64,000 nucleotides of DNA, from positions 1 to 64,000 of the forward strand of contig JAAYFL010000055.1 of the NCBI GenBank assembly GCA_012728235.1. The letters are read 5' to 3'. A program made the position numbers and the translations under genes. The DNA is from Synergistaceae bacterium (GTDB lineage: Bacteria; Synergistota; Synergistia; Synergistales; Synergistaceae). The notes under the pieces were generated by a model. The model had not been told where the DNA came from. It saw only the letters and a program-made list of their open reading frames with translations, and made no database searches. This document shows, one piece after another, positions 37,571-47,583 of the stretch. Within the stretch, counting starts at the first letter, position 1, and each line of letters opens with the position of its first letter.

Positions 37571-38416
37571 CTACTTTAACTGACATACAAGATGCCGCAT
37601 TATGTTGTTATAATCATAAATTTTTTTTATTATTTTAAAATCTGCAGAGATACACTCAATAATTTTTTCTATTTGTTCATCTCCATCAGTTTCAAGAGCT
37701 ATGTAACCAGCAGGTTTTAACAATCTAGGAGCATTATTAACTATTTTTAGTAGTACATCTATGCCCTCCTCCCCTCCGTCTAACGCTTCTCTCGGCTCGT
37801 AATCCCTAACATCTTTCATAAGACCTTCTATTTTTGATGTCGGAATATATGGAGGATTCGAAATAATAAAGTCTAAAGAGTTTTCTTTAATTGTACACTT
37901 TGAAGGTGATTGCTCACAAATAAAAGTAATTCTTTCATTTAAAGAGTATAAGTTTGCATTTTTTTGTGCCCACTTTAATGCTGCATCAGAAGAATCTATT
38001 CCGTATCCCTTATATTTTGGATTTTCTAATAATAGAGTAATCCCAATACAAGCACTTCCTGTACACCAATCAGCAAATAGCTCCGCATTAGGAGCCAAAG
38101 ACAACAATGCTTCAATAAGCAACTCCGTCTCTGGACGAGGGATGAAACACCCTTCACCGACCTTAAATATCCTTCCGTAAAACTCTGACTCACCTAAAAT
38201 ATATGATAATGGTCTTTTCTGTAATCTTTCTTCTGACATTAAAAATATATTTTTAATGTTCTGTTCTGACAACTCATCTTGCATTTTTGTTATAAGCTTC
38301 GCTCTTGATATTGATAACACATTAGATATAATTATATCTGCCGTATAATTAGGTCTTTCTATGCCCGCTTTTAAAAAACAATTAATTAGTGTTTCTCTTA
38401 TACTTATTATTTTCAA
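37571..38416 (-). CDS. prmC: Release factor glutamine methyltransferase
   Basis: Methylates the Gln of the GGQ motif in release factors RF1 and RF2. It has the catalytic NPPY (187-190) within DFIISNPPYIPTSK, the SAM-binding FADWCTGSACIGI (114-126, slightly divergent from the usual DLGTGSG), and the N-terminal ISRAKL and RRPLSYILGE-like substrate-binding segment with FIPRPETELL. Length is 281 residues. It follows prfA, its substrate gene, by 10 nt, which supports the specific name. Confidence 0.95.
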   Translation of the reverse strand: MKIISIRETLINCFLKAGIERPNYTADIIISNVLSISRAKLITKMQDELSEQNIKNIFLMSEERLQKRPLSYILGESEFYGRIFKVGEGCFIPRPETELLIEALLSLAPNAELFADWCTGSACIGITLLLENPKYKGYGIDSSDAALKWAQKNANLYSLNERITFICEQSPSKCTIKENSLDFIISNPPYIPTSKIEGLMKDVRDYEPREALDGGEEGIDVLLKIVNNAPRLLKPAGYIALETDGDEQIEKIIECISADFKIIKKIYDYNNIMRHLVCQLK

Positions 38417-38426
38417 ATCAGGCAGG

Positions 38427-39500
38427 TTACACTGATAAAGCCTTTAACTTTTCTGCCTGATCTGCTTCTGTTAGAAAAGTTATTAGCTCATACATATCTC
38501 CGTCTAAAATTTGCTCAAGCTTGTGAAGAGTAAGGTTAATTCTATGATCTGATATCCTATTTTGTGGGAAGTTGTATGTCCGAATTCGTTCGGATCTATC
38601 TCCTGTGCCTACCTGTCCCTTACGATCTGCAGCCATTTTCTCGTTTTGCTTCTGTAATTCTGCATCGTAAAGTTTCGTTCTCAATAGTTGCATTGCTTTC
38701 GCACGATTTTTTATCTGTGAACGCTCATCTTGACAAGTACATACTATACCGGATGGTAGATGTGTTATCCTTACGGCTGAATCTGTCATATTAACATGCT
38801 GTCCACCCGCTCCACTGGCACGATATGTATCTATTTTTAAGTCTTCTGGTCTTATATCTATATCAACAGCTTCAGCCTCAGGTAAAACTGCAACCGTTGC
38901 TGTCGACGTATGTACCCTGCCACTTGATTCTGTCTCAGGAACACGCTGAACTCTATGAACACCACTTTCAAACTTCAGCATACTATAAGCTCCCATGCCA
39001 TAAACGCTAAATACGATTTCTTTAAAGCCCCCAATGCCAGTCTCATTTTGAGATATAATCTCTGTTTTCCAGTTTTGTCTTTCAGCAAAATGAGCGTACA
39101 TTCTATATAACACCGCTGCAAAAAGGGCAGCTTCTTCTCCTCCTGCACCGGCTCTTATCTCAATAATTACGTTTTTCTCGTCATTTGCGTCTTCAGGAAT
39201 AAGCAAAATCTGAATATGTTGTTCTAATTCAGGTATTTGTTTTTCAAGCATAGCAAGCTCTTCCTTCGCAAGTTCAGCAAAATCTTTGTCTTCACTTGTC
39301 AGCATCTCTTTTGCATCGGCTATTCCTTGTATCACAGCTTCATATTCGGCCAAAGCTTCTACAATAGGAGCCATTTTTGAATGTTTGCGAGCTAATGACT
39401 CCATTTCTTTTGGATTATTCGCAGTTTCCGAATCCCCCATTTTTAATTCTAATTCTTTAAAGTTTTCTTCTATTTCTTGCAATTTAGCTATGAAATCCAT
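38427..39500 (-). CDS. prfA: Peptide chain release factor 1
   Basis: Recognises UAA and UAG stop codons and triggers peptide release. It has the P-x-T tripeptide region [14 protein letters not shown] near 190 and the catalytic GGQ in [19 protein letters not shown] near 233. The preceding [12 protein letters not shown] segment is the RF1/RF2 hallmark. The 357-residue length is standard. Its start overlaps the DUF1385 gene by 17 nt. Because RF1 reads UAA, it bears directly on how the stop in phoH would be treated. Confidence 0.97.
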   Translation of the reverse strand: MDFIAKLQEIEENFKELELKMGDSETANNPKEMESLARKHSKMAPIVEALAEYEAVIQGIADAKEMLTSEDKDFAELAKEELAMLEKQIPELEQHIQILLIPEDANDEKNVIIEIRAGAGGEEAALFAAVLYRMYAHFAERQNWKTEIISQNETGIGGFKEIVFSVYGMGAYSMLKFESGVHRVQRVPETESSGRVHTSTATVAVLPEAEAVDIDIRPEDLKIDTYRASGAGGQHVNMTDSAVRITHLPSGIVCTCQDERSQIKNRAKAMQLLRTKLYDAELQKQNEKMAADRKGQVGTGDRSERIRTYNFPQNRISDHRINLTLHKLEQILDGDMYELITFLTEADQAEKLKALSV

Positions 39501-40440
39501 CTGTTATACCATTTATACCTTTCATTAAAAGTTCACTTTTAGAATTCAATGCCAAATCAAGAGCAACAAGAGCTATCTCAATTTGTTCAAGCGTTGGTTC
39601 TCTAGTCGTTATATACTGAAGTGAGAGTGCAGGCATGATGCAAAAACTGCCCCATGTTTCTGATTTTGAAGCTGATTTTATAAATTCATAAGAAATCCCG
39701 ATAACTAGCGGAAGGAGTAAAACTCTACTTAATACACGCCAAACGAATGAAATTTCACCTATAAAAGAAAATATTACAATACTTATAAATATAACTACAA
39801 TTAGAAAAGAAGTGCCGCATCGTCTATGTATTCTTGAGTATTTTTCAACCACAATAGGCACAAGGTCAGCTCCTGCTTCAAAAGCATTTATTGCTTTATG
39901 TTCAGCTCCGTGATAACAAAAAACTTGCCTCATATCTTTCCAAATACCGATAATTGCGATATAACCTATAAAAATAATTCCACGTAAAAGTCCTTCAAGT
40001 ATATTCTTAGTAAAATTAGAGAATAAAAACTGTGAAGTCATATATTCAGAAGCGTACATTGGTAATGCCACAAAAAAGATCAATACGGCTACAAGTGCAA
40101 AAAGAATTGCCACTACCATCTCAAAAGGCGATAGTTCCTCTTTTTCTCCCAAATTTACGTCTGCTGAAATAGAAAGAGCTTTCATTCCTACTCGCAGCAT
40201 TTCAACCATGCTTGCAAAACCTCGGAATATAGGTAATTTCCAAACTCCCTTTTTATACCAATCAGAACATTTCCATGATTTTTTCCATACATTCCCAGTT
40301 GGTTCTCTTAATGCCAACCCCCAATGTGAAGGCCCCTTCATAAGAACCCCTTCTATCACTGCTTGTCCTCCAACATCTTTTTTTAAAGCAATATTTAGAA
40401 GCATGTTTATAAGAGCTTTGATTCGAAAAATCATCTTCAT
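39484..40440 (-). CDS. DUF1385 family membrane protein
   Basis: Conserved membrane protein of unknown function, usually next to prfA, prmC or rpmE in Firmicutes and relatives. The family opening [19 protein letters not shown] (about 24-42) is clear. Several membrane helices follow (about 108-130, 145-165, 200-225, 235-255), and between them [20 protein letters not shown] with conserved His and Glu, and [12 protein letters not shown]. The ATG overlaps the thyX stop as ATGA. Length is 318 residues. The conserved polar motifs could bind metal or a ligand, but nothing here shows a function. Confidence 0.92.
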   Translation of the reverse strand: MKMIFRIKALINMLLNIALKKDVGGQAVIEGVLMKGPSHWGLALREPTGNVWKKSWKCSDWYKKGVWKLPIFRGFASMVEMLRVGMKALSISADVNLGEKEELSPFEMVVAILFALVAVLIFFVALPMYASEYMTSQFLFSNFTKNILEGLLRGIIFIGYIAIIGIWKDMRQVFCYHGAEHKAINAFEAGADLVPIVVEKYSRIHRRCGTSFLIVVIFISIVIFSFIGEISFVWRVLSRVLLLPLVIGISYEFIKSASKSETWGSFCIMPALSLQYITTREPTLEQIEIALVALDLALNSKSELLMKGINGITDGFHS

Positions 40441-41129
40441 TTTATTAACATACTTTCCATATCTTTATAAGGATCTCCACACGGGTGAACCTCTTTACAT
40501 TGTCCATACACAATACAAGATGGTCCTCCCAACTTAAAAAGTTCAGGAGAAGCCTCTCTTACCAAAACATACATTTGCCGAGCTAATTCCCTTATTTCCC
40601 ACTGTGATCTTTTACAAAGTCGTATAGAGAAAAAATGATGCAACTCTCTCGCATTCATTGAAATTACAATTCTTGTCTCTGCTCCATGTGGCAAAATAAA
40701 CCTTGCATCCTCTTTTGTTATTCCTATTGATAAAAGTTTTTCATAACAATCCCAAGCAGAAGCAACTTGTTTTTTAAATATTGATTTTGCATCAGTATTG
40801 TTTTGTATTGCTGGGGGCATAATGCACTCGCGGGAAGACATCTCGACATATCTTTGGCTTTGTTGAGAATAGCTTGCAAGCCTATGTCTCACAAGCTGAT
40901 GTGTTGCAACTCTACTGATACCCTCCACGGCAAATGTAAAAGAAACGTGCTCGAATGGAGACATATGCCCTGATTCGTTGAGCTTCTTTAAAAAAGATTC
41001 TATTTTATTATTATCTAGTTCATTAAATAAGTCGGCTGCTCCTGAAGAACTATAGCACAGCTTCGCTGCTGCAGCCACAACTTTTGCGGCATCAGGAGTA
41101 AAAGTGAGAAGCTTCACATCAATTGTCAT
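40437..41129 (-). CDS. thyX: Flavin-dependent thymidylate synthase
   Basis: Makes dTMP from dUMP using methylene-tetrahydrofolate and FAD/NADPH, the alternative to ThyA. The ThyX motif appears as RHRLASYSQQSQRY (about 82-95), close to the RHR-x7-S consensus. The FAD-binding HMSPFEHVSFTF segment (about 55-66) and the C-terminal MNARELHHFFSIRLCKRSQW dUMP-binding region are also present. Length is 230 residues. A GAGAGGAG ribosome site precedes the ATG. It lies between the rpmE terminator and the DUF1385 gene. Confidence 0.95.
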   Translation of the reverse strand: MTIDVKLLTFTPDAAKVVAAAAKLCYSSSGAADLFNELDNNKIESFLKKLNESGHMSPFEHVSFTFAVEGISRVATHQLVRHRLASYSQQSQRYVEMSSRECIMPPAIQNNTDAKSIFKKQVASAWDCYEKLLSIGITKEDARFILPHGAETRIVISMNARELHHFFSIRLCKRSQWEIRELARQMYVLVREASPELFKLGGPSCIVYGQCKEVHPCGDPYKDMESMLIK

Positions 41130-41167
41130 AATAAATCTCCTCTCTATATACGCACAAAAATAATAAA

Positions 41168-41191
41168 GGAGGGAGCTGACTTGCCCCCCCC
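41168..41191 (-). terminator. Probable terminator after rpmE
   Basis: On the minus strand, G8C pairs with GCTCCCTCC through seven Watson-Crick pairs and two G-U wobbles around a 6-nt loop, followed by TTTATTATTTTT. It sits 13 nt past the rpmE stop and before thyX. The homopolymeric G run makes the exact base count slightly uncertain. Confidence 0.65.
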
Positions 41192-41204
41192 TTATACTTA
41201 AAAG

Positions 41205-41447
41205 CTATTCAGCTGCGGTGTTTTCTTCTACTTTTTTTTGCCCGTAATTCATTCCGGCATATTTCTGGCGGAATTTCTCAAGACGTCCCTCTTCAATTAC
41301 TCTTCCCTTTTTCCCCGTATAAAAGGGGTGACATTCATTGCAAATTGAAACTCTCATATCACCGGTAGTTGACTTAGTTTCAAATGTATTTCCACAAGCA
41401 CAAACCACCTTGCAATCTTCATATTTCGGATCAATATCTTTCTTCAA
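41205..41447 (-). CDS. rpmE: 50S ribosomal protein L31, zinc-binding type
   Basis: Small protein bridging the ribosomal subunits. The C+ form is shown by the zinc cysteines CACG (near 15-18) and CNECHPFYTGKKG (near 36-48). The frame is open well upstream, but family alignment and GGAGG about 10 nt before it point to TTG 41447 (LKKDIDPKY), giving 80 residues. A promoter lies at 41509-41537 and a terminator at 41168-41191, so it may be largely a single-gene unit. The C+ type needs zinc and is normally replaced by a zinc-free paralogue in starvation; none is seen here. Confidence 0.94.
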   Translation of the reverse strand: MKKDIDPKYEDCKVVCACGNTFETKSTTGDMRVSICNECHPFYTGKKGRVIEEGRLEKFRQKYAGMNYGQKKVEENTAAE

Positions 41448-41508
41448 TATATAAGCACCTCCAAAGATTCTTATAAAATAATAATTTTGCCATAACATAC
41501 AGCAATAC

Positions 41509-41537
41509 ATTGTATTCTAGGATTGCAAAAGACGCAA
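41509..41537 (-). promoter_or_regulatory. Sigma-70-type promoter of rpmE
   Basis: On the minus strand TTGCGT (41532-41537), a 17-bp spacer and TACAAT (41509-41514). It would start transcription near 41502, leaving about 55 nt of leader before the TTG start of rpmE. Confidence 0.6.
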
Positions 41538-41568
41538 TAGGTATTTAAAAATTCTTTTGTTTTATATT

Positions 41569-44172
41569 TTATACTTCTGCTAAAGAATGTCCTCTTTTTG
41601 GAACTGCTTTTAATGGGATTGACAAGACACTTATATTTTCCATTACTTCAAGAAGTCTTTTCTCTACACTATCTGCATCTTCTTCTTTGCACTCACAAAC
41701 AATAGAATCATGTACCTGTAAAATAATTTTTACTCCTTTAAATTCGGTATCTGTTAACTTTTTAAATCTTATCAAAGCCAACTTTGCTATGTCAGAAGCA
41801 GAGCTTTGTATAGGGGTATTAATTGCGACCATATTTAACGAATTTTTATCCCTACCTCCTATTGTTGATACCTCGTCTAAAGGCCTAATCCTATTAAATA
41901 TTGATTCCGTATAACTTTTTTCTTTTGATATTTTAATGCTCTCATTTAAATACGTTTTTACCTTTGGTAAGGCCTCGAAATACCTTTCAACTATTTTTGA
42001 AGCTTCAGGCCTTCCTATACCAAGTCTTTGAGCCAGCCCATAAGAACCCATTCCATACAGCAATCCAAAGTTAACTACTTTTGCAAATCGTCTTTGTTCA
42101 TCAGTTATTTTTTCTTGTAGCATCGAAAAAATCCATGATGCTGTTTCCAAGTGGATATCTTTGTTTTCAGAGAATGAATTTAGAAGTTTTTCCTCATTTG
42201 ACAAATGTGCTAGAACTCTAAGCTCTATTTGAGAATAGTCAGCTGAAACAAAAATATTTCCATCATCAGGTACAAAGCATCTTCTAAATTTCATTGCACA
42301 TTCGCCAAATTGGGGCAAATTTTGTACATTCGGATCTTTACTGGAAAGGCGCCCTGTGCCAGTTGATAGGTGATCAAAAATCGAGTGAATTTTAGAATCA
42401 CCCTCTTCTGCTAATTTCAAAAATGGCTCTACGAAACCAGAATATATTTTCGATTTCTCTCTATACTTTATTAGTTTTGTAGGGACATAAGAATAAGGCT
42501 CAGGCAAACGTGACAGTTCTTCTAAAACTGTCATATCTGTAGAGAATCCTGTTGCCGTTTTTTTAATAGGAGGCAATTTCAGTTTTTCAAATAATAGCGT
42601 AGCCACCTGTTTGGGTGAATTTAAATTTATTTTTTCTGGAGACACTTCAGCGATACTGTCCTCTATTATTTTTATTTCGTTTTCTAGGTCAAATTTTAAT
42701 TGATTCAGTTTTTTTACATCTACTAAAATTCCGTTTTTATGTAAGTCTGCTAAAACAGGACAAAGAGGCAGATCTATCTCAGCTATAATCTTTTTTATTT
42801 TAGGATGATGCTCTTCTATCTCAGAATTGAAAGCGTTCCATAGTTTGAAAAGAGAGTTAGCTAATTCTGCACCCTGGGGCATTTTTGTTTTTATTGTTTC
42901 TTCTATCCCTACCCCTGCCCTGTCGGGATGCAATACATAGTGCACTATTTCCACATCTTCGATTCTTTCTAATTTAGGAAGAGGGAAAGAATCTTTCTCT
43001 AACATTTTTTTATATCCGTATAAAATAGCTGCCACGTTTTTTGTCCACTCTGTATAATAATTTAACTCTTCATTATTGTTATAACGCACATATGATATTT
43101 TCCCATTTCCATCAGCAAGAACAAGGGCTTTTACACCATCTTTAACACACTCTGCAAGAGCTAACTTATGTTTTTTTAACATTTCTGTTAATTCTATCTC
43201 TTCCGGCACAACATTATTCAGAAAAATACTACTGCAAAATGATTCTTTTGTTTGATTTGCTTCAATTGTTTCTTTTATTTTTTTCACAGGCCCGTTAGGC
43301 TTTTTACTTTCTTTCAAATTATCATATAGCCTTTTTAATCCTAACCTTTGAGTTATTTCTTTAAGCAAAGAAAAATCAACGTTTCGTTTATTTAACTCAT
43401 CCAAAGGCACACTATCTGTCTCTATTGGTATTATCAGGCTTTTACTGATATAGGCCATTTCTTTACCCAATTCAAGCTTTGTTCTTCTTGCCTTTGGGAT
43501 ACTGTCTAAATTAGCGTATATCTCATCTAACCCACTAAACTGTGCAATTAAGTCTTTTGCTCCTTTTTCTCCGATGCCCTTTACCCCAATAATATTATCA
43601 GCACTGTCTCCAACTAGTGCCAAGTAGTCTGACATTTTCTCGGGTGTAAACCCAAACTCATCGCAAAAATAAAACTTATCGTAAATTTTAAATTTTGAAA
43701 CCCCTTTTATAGGACGCATTATTTGTATATCTTTCGATATGATTTGGAATAAATCTTTGTCTGCTGTTAGAATTGTAACTTGAATTCCACTCTCTGAGGC
43801 CGCTTTAGCAGTGGACACGATATAATCATCTGCTTCAATATTGTCTCTTACAAAAACAGGAAATCCCATCGCAGTGCATATTTCAATTATAAGAGGTATT
43901 TGAACTTTTAGTTTATCTGGGGTAGGCTTCCTACCATCCTTATACTCTTTATAAAGTTCATGTCGACGAGTCGGCCCTTTTGGATCAAAGAAAATGCCTA
44001 TATAATTCGGATTAATATCCTTAACACATTTTAATAACATATTTGTAAATCCAACTATTGCATTTGTTGGTACCCCGTCTGGGGCTGTTAAAGTATCAGG
44101 CAGTGCATAGTATCCCCTGTAAACAAGGCCATGTCCATCTATTAAAAGCATTCTAGGGGTGTCTTCTATCAT
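41569..44172 (-). CDS. polA: DNA polymerase I, apparently without proofreading activity
   Basis: Gap-filling and Okazaki-fragment polymerase. The N-terminal 5'-3' exonuclease (about 1-290) has LLIDGHGLVYRGYYAL and DNIEADDYI and GDSADNIIGVKGIGEKGA. The polymerase domain (about 450-867) has motif A DYSQIELRVLAH, motif B RRFAKVVNFGLLYGMGSYGLA and motif C QVHDSIVCEC. The middle region (about 310-450), where the 3'-5' exonuclease should carry a DxE pair, reads LAECVKDGVKALVLADGNG and lacks it, as in Bacillus or Thermus enzymes. Length is 867 residues. It is divergent from gltX, with 139 nt between the start codons. Confidence 0.96.
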   Translation of the reverse strand: MIEDTPRMLLIDGHGLVYRGYYALPDTLTAPDGVPTNAIVGFTNMLLKCVKDINPNYIGIFFDPKGPTRRHELYKEYKDGRKPTPDKLKVQIPLIIEICTAMGFPVFVRDNIEADDYIVSTAKAASESGIQVTILTADKDLFQIISKDIQIMRPIKGVSKFKIYDKFYFCDEFGFTPEKMSDYLALVGDSADNIIGVKGIGEKGAKDLIAQFSGLDEIYANLDSIPKARRTKLELGKEMAYISKSLIIPIETDSVPLDELNKRNVDFSLLKEITQRLGLKRLYDNLKESKKPNGPVKKIKETIEANQTKESFCSSIFLNNVVPEEIELTEMLKKHKLALAECVKDGVKALVLADGNGKISYVRYNNNEELNYYTEWTKNVAAILYGYKKMLEKDSFPLPKLERIEDVEIVHYVLHPDRAGVGIEETIKTKMPQGAELANSLFKLWNAFNSEIEEHHPKIKKIIAEIDLPLCPVLADLHKNGILVDVKKLNQLKFDLENEIKIIEDSIAEVSPEKINLNSPKQVATLLFEKLKLPPIKKTATGFSTDMTVLEELSRLPEPYSYVPTKLIKYREKSKIYSGFVEPFLKLAEEGDSKIHSIFDHLSTGTGRLSSKDPNVQNLPQFGECAMKFRRCFVPDDGNIFVSADYSQIELRVLAHLSNEEKLLNSFSENKDIHLETASWIFSMLQEKITDEQRRFAKVVNFGLLYGMGSYGLAQRLGIGRPEASKIVERYFEALPKVKTYLNESIKISKEKSYTESIFNRIRPLDEVSTIGGRDKNSLNMVAINTPIQSSASDIAKLALIRFKKLTDTEFKGVKIILQVHDSIVCECKEEDADSVEKRLLEVMENISVLSIPLKAVPKRGHSLAEV

Positions 44173-44311
44173 TTTTTAAAATTTCCCTTCAAAACAATGG
44201 CAATATTTGTCTTTTCGATATAATATTACTATCGTTAAAGATGATTAATTTCATTATACGAAATTATTTTGTCTGCTCATTAGTTTATTATAACCTATTG
44301 GAGGAAGATAG

Positions 44312-45652
44312 ATGTCAGAAAAAGTAAGAGTTAGATTTGCCCCTAGCCCTACCGGTGCTTTGCATATTGGTGGAGCACACACAGCGCTTTTTAATTGGCT
44401 TTGGGCCAGACACACAGAAGGAACCTTTGTATTGCGCATAGAAGACACCGATATAGAGCGTTCAACAGCAGAATTTGAACAGTCTATTATGGACGGGTTG
44501 GATTGGCTAGGACTATCCTGGGATGAAGGGCCTAATAAAGGCGGAGATTTTGGTCCTTATAGGCAATCAGAAAGAAAAGATCTTTATTTAAAATATGCAG
44601 AACAACTACTCAACACCGGACAAGCATATAAAAAAGATGAGGCTATATTTTTTAAAGTCCCTAGCAACAAAAAGGTTATTTTGAACGATATGGTTTATGG
44701 AACTATAAACGTCATGAGTGAGAAAACTTCTGTTAATCAAGATGGTTCAATAAAAGATATAGTAATTATTAAAAGAGATGGATTACCAACCTATAACTTC
44801 GCGGTAGTGATTGATGACTACACAATGAATATAAATACTGTAATTAGAGGAGAAGACCATCTCATAAATACTCCAAAACAAATTCTTATTTATGAAGCAT
44901 TAGGCTTTGAAACTCCCATTTTTGCTCATCTTCCAATGATTTTAGGTAAAAATAAGAAAAAACTTTCCAAAAGAGAGGGAGCAACAAGTGTTTTTGAATA
45001 TAAAGATTTAGGATATTTGCCTGATGGTGTTTTTAATTTCCTTGCCTTGCTTGGATGGTCTCCTAAAAATGATCAAGAAATATTTACGAGGCAAGAAGCA
45101 ATAAATAAGTTTGACCTATCAAATATAACCAAAAAACCAGCTGTTCTAAATATTGATAAGCTAAAACATATTAATCAAGAACAAATAAAAATAATGAAAC
45201 CAAATGAACTTCTAGAAACAATAAAACCTTTCTGGATTGAATTAGGACTGAATATTTCTAACCTGTCTGACAAATACCTTTCTGATGTTTTACAAACAAT
45301 GGGTGGACGCGGGCAAACTACTATTGAGTTAGCCGAATACAGTGACTATTTTATTTCTTTTGATGTCGTAAAAAGACGATACAATGCCGCTGAAATTACG
45401 GAGGAACACAGGCAGTTACTCAAGGCTTTTTTTAACAATCTTTTCTCCTTAGAAAAATGGACTTATGAAGAACTGCATAACTATACAACAAACTGGGTGA
45501 ATGAAAATAATTCTAGTATGAAAGAAGTTGCTAATCCCTTACGTTGGGCCTTAACTGGACGCAAAGTAAGCCCTGGAATCTTTGAAGTTGCAGAGCAACT
45601 TGGGAAAGAAGAGTGTAAAATAAGATTAAAATATTATAATTTTATAAATTAG
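44312..45652 (+). CDS. gltX: Glutamate--tRNA ligase
   Basis: Class I synthetase charging tRNA-Glu. The HIGH motif reads PSPTGALHIGGAHTALFN (11-28) and the KMSKS motif reads KKLSKREGA (about 217). RGEDHLINTPKQILIYEALG is the conserved pre-KMSKS block. The 446-residue length is slightly short for the family, mostly in the anticodon-binding C-terminal half. A GGAGGAAG ribosome site precedes the ATG. Because the window also encodes glnS, this enzyme is expected to be discriminating, charging only tRNA-Glu. It converges on glnS with a shared terminator. Confidence 0.96.
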   Translation: MSEKVRVRFAPSPTGALHIGGAHTALFNWLWARHTEGTFVLRIEDTDIERSTAEFEQSIMDGLDWLGLSWDEGPNKGGDFGPYRQSERKDLYLKYAEQLLNTGQAYKKDEAIFFKVPSNKKVILNDMVYGTINVMSEKTSVNQDGSIKDIVIIKRDGLPTYNFAVVIDDYTMNINTVIRGEDHLINTPKQILIYEALGFETPIFAHLPMILGKNKKKLSKREGATSVFEYKDLGYLPDGVFNFLALLGWSPKNDQEIFTRQEAINKFDLSNITKKPAVLNIDKLKHINQEQIKIMKPNELLETIKPFWIELGLNISNLSDKYLSDVLQTMGGRGQTTIELAEYSDYFISFDVVKRRYNAAEITEEHRQLLKAFFNNLFSLEKWTYEELHNYTTNWVNENNSSMKEVANPLRWALTGRKVSPGIFEVAEQLGKEECKIRLKYYNFIN

Positions 45653-45764
45653 CAAAATGTCGTAATATATTTTTAGTTCCTAATTTAATTAATAAAAATG
45701 GAGTAACAATTCTTGATTTATTAAACCTATAAACTGTCAGACGATTCAAACCCCATATAAACAC

Positions 45765-45804
45765 ACAACAACTACTGCTTAAAAAACAAAGCAGTAGTTG
45801 TTGT
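45765..45804. terminator. Bidirectional terminator between gltX and glnS
   Basis: A perfect 16-bp inverted repeat (45765-45780 with 45789-45804) with an 8-nt A-rich loop lies midway in the 189-nt convergent gap. It lacks a long T tract, so efficiency is uncertain, but the position between two converging stop codons fits. The rest of the gap shows nothing recognisable. Confidence 0.7.
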
Positions 45805-45841
45805 ATAAGCGCACTTAAATAAATCTGTACTTTTTATTCTG

Positions 45842-47515
45842 TTACTTATTTTGTTCTTTTTTCCAAGAATCTTTTAGAGCAACAGTTAAATTAAATACTG
45901 GAGCTTCTTTTGTTGTTGTCTTATCCGCACAAAAATAACCTTGTCGTAAAAATTGGAATCTTTCGAAGGGGACAGCATTGGCCAAACAAGGCTCAACCAA
46001 AACGTTTTCCAGCACTACAAGAGAGTTTGGATTTAGATAATACGAAAGATCTTTCCCTTCTTCAACCATACTCATATCACGAAGTGTAAAGAGGTGATCA
46101 TATAAATTTACTTTTGACCTTACAGCATTACCTTCCCAAACCCAATGTAGAGTACCTCTAACCCTCCGTCCATCTGGGGCGGCTCCTCCACGACTCTCCA
46201 TATCCACCGTACAATGTAGTTCTATTATTTTGCCAGATTCATCTTTTATAACATCGTGACAACTTATTAAATAAGCATGTTTTAGTCTCACTTCTTTCCC
46301 AGGAGAAAGTCTAAAAAAGTTTTTAACTGGGGATTCCATAAAATCTGACTGTTCTATATAAATTATTTTACCTATTTTAATTTCTCTGCTGCCAGCCATA
46401 TGATTTTCAGGATTATTTTCTGCTTCAACGGTATCTATAAAATTTTCGGGCCAGTTTGTGAGAACCACTTTCAGTGGTTGAAGGACAGCCATGCATCTAT
46501 CAGACTCTTTATTCAGCTCTTCTCTTATACAGTGTTGTAGAAAGTCAACGTCTATTAAGCTCTCTGATTTTGCAACCCCTATCTCATTGCAAAATCTCCT
46601 AATGGAAGAGGGAGTATACCCCCTAGCCCTAAATCCTGAGATGGTTGGCATTCTCGGGTCATCCCATCCATTTACAATTTTCCTTGTAACCAGTTCTGAT
46701 AATTTCCTTTTGCTCATTAGTGTATAAGTTAAATTCAAACGAGCAAATTCAAACTGGCGAGGGACACTTGGCACGCCAACGTTTTCTATAAACCAATTAT
46801 AAAGCGGCATATGGTCTTGAAATTCTAAGGTGCAAATAGAGTGAGTAATGCCCTCTATTGCATCTTCGTATCCGTGTGCGAAGTCATACATTGGATATAT
46901 ACACCATTTATTACCAGTTCTAAGATGGTCACTCTTTAAAATTCGATACATAACCGGATCTCTCATATTTAAGTTACTACTAGACATATCTATTTTTGCT
47001 CTTAGTACACAGGAACCTTCATCAAAATCACCATTTTTCATTCGCTCGAATAGCAATAGATTTTCTTCTATGCTTCTAGAACGATATGGAGAATCAACCC
47101 CACCCTTTGTTAACGTACCTCTATTTTCTTTAATTTCATCGCCAGTTTGATCGTCTACATAGGCTTTACCAGCTTTGATAAGCTCTATTGCCCATTCATA
47201 AAATTGGTCGAAATAATCAGAAGCAAAACAAAGCTTATCCCATTCAAAACCCAGCCACTTTACATCTTGTATTATAGATTCTACGAACTCGCCTTCCTCT
47301 TTTACGGGATTCGTATCATCAAATCTCCAGTTGCATTTACCATTAAATGTTTCAGCCAACCCGAAGTTTAAACAAATAGATTTCGCATGTCCGATGTGTA
47401 AATAACCATTTGGTTCTGGGGGGAATCGAGTTATTAGTGATTTAGTTACACCACTTTCTAAATCTTTTTCGATTATTTCTTCCAAAAAATTATTGTTTTT
47501 TTCTTTATCTGACAT
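45842..47515 (-). CDS. glnS: Glutamine--tRNA ligase
   Basis: Class I synthetase charging tRNA-Gln directly. It has the HIGH motif [20 protein letters not shown] (about 27-46), DDTNPVKEE typical of GlnRS, and the KMSKS-like LMSKRKL near 268, with a C-terminal beta-barrel anticodon-binding domain. The 557-residue length is normal. GlnRS entered bacteria from eukaryotes and is absent from most Firmicutes but frequent in Proteobacteria and some other phyla, which bears on taxonomy. An GGAGGG ribosome site precedes the ATG. Its substrate tRNA is at 22668-22742. Confidence 0.97.
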   Translation of the reverse strand: MSDKEKNNNFLEEIIEKDLESGVTKSLITRFPPEPNGYLHIGHAKSICLNFGLAETFNGKCNWRFDDTNPVKEEGEFVESIIQDVKWLGFEWDKLCFASDYFDQFYEWAIELIKAGKAYVDDQTGDEIKENRGTLTKGGVDSPYRSRSIEENLLLFERMKNGDFDEGSCVLRAKIDMSSSNLNMRDPVMYRILKSDHLRTGNKWCIYPMYDFAHGYEDAIEGITHSICTLEFQDHMPLYNWFIENVGVPSVPRQFEFARLNLTYTLMSKRKLSELVTRKIVNGWDDPRMPTISGFRARGYTPSSIRRFCNEIGVAKSESLIDVDFLQHCIREELNKESDRCMAVLQPLKVVLTNWPENFIDTVEAENNPENHMAGSREIKIGKIIYIEQSDFMESPVKNFFRLSPGKEVRLKHAYLISCHDVIKDESGKIIELHCTVDMESRGGAAPDGRRVRGTLHWVWEGNAVRSKVNLYDHLFTLRDMSMVEEGKDLSYYLNPNSLVVLENVLVEPCLANAVPFERFQFLRQGYFCADKTTTKEAPVFNLTVALKDSWKKEQNK

Positions 47516-47583
47516 TGTATTCCCTCCGATATTATTTACAAAAATAACGAGTAAAAAGATATGCTAATTTATATATAGCTGCA

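Noticed and set aside
44246-44266. Inverted repeat TAATTTC/GAAATTA between polA and gltX as an operator
   Set aside because: Seven-base A/T arms are expected by chance in this region, and no regulator or repeated copy supports it.
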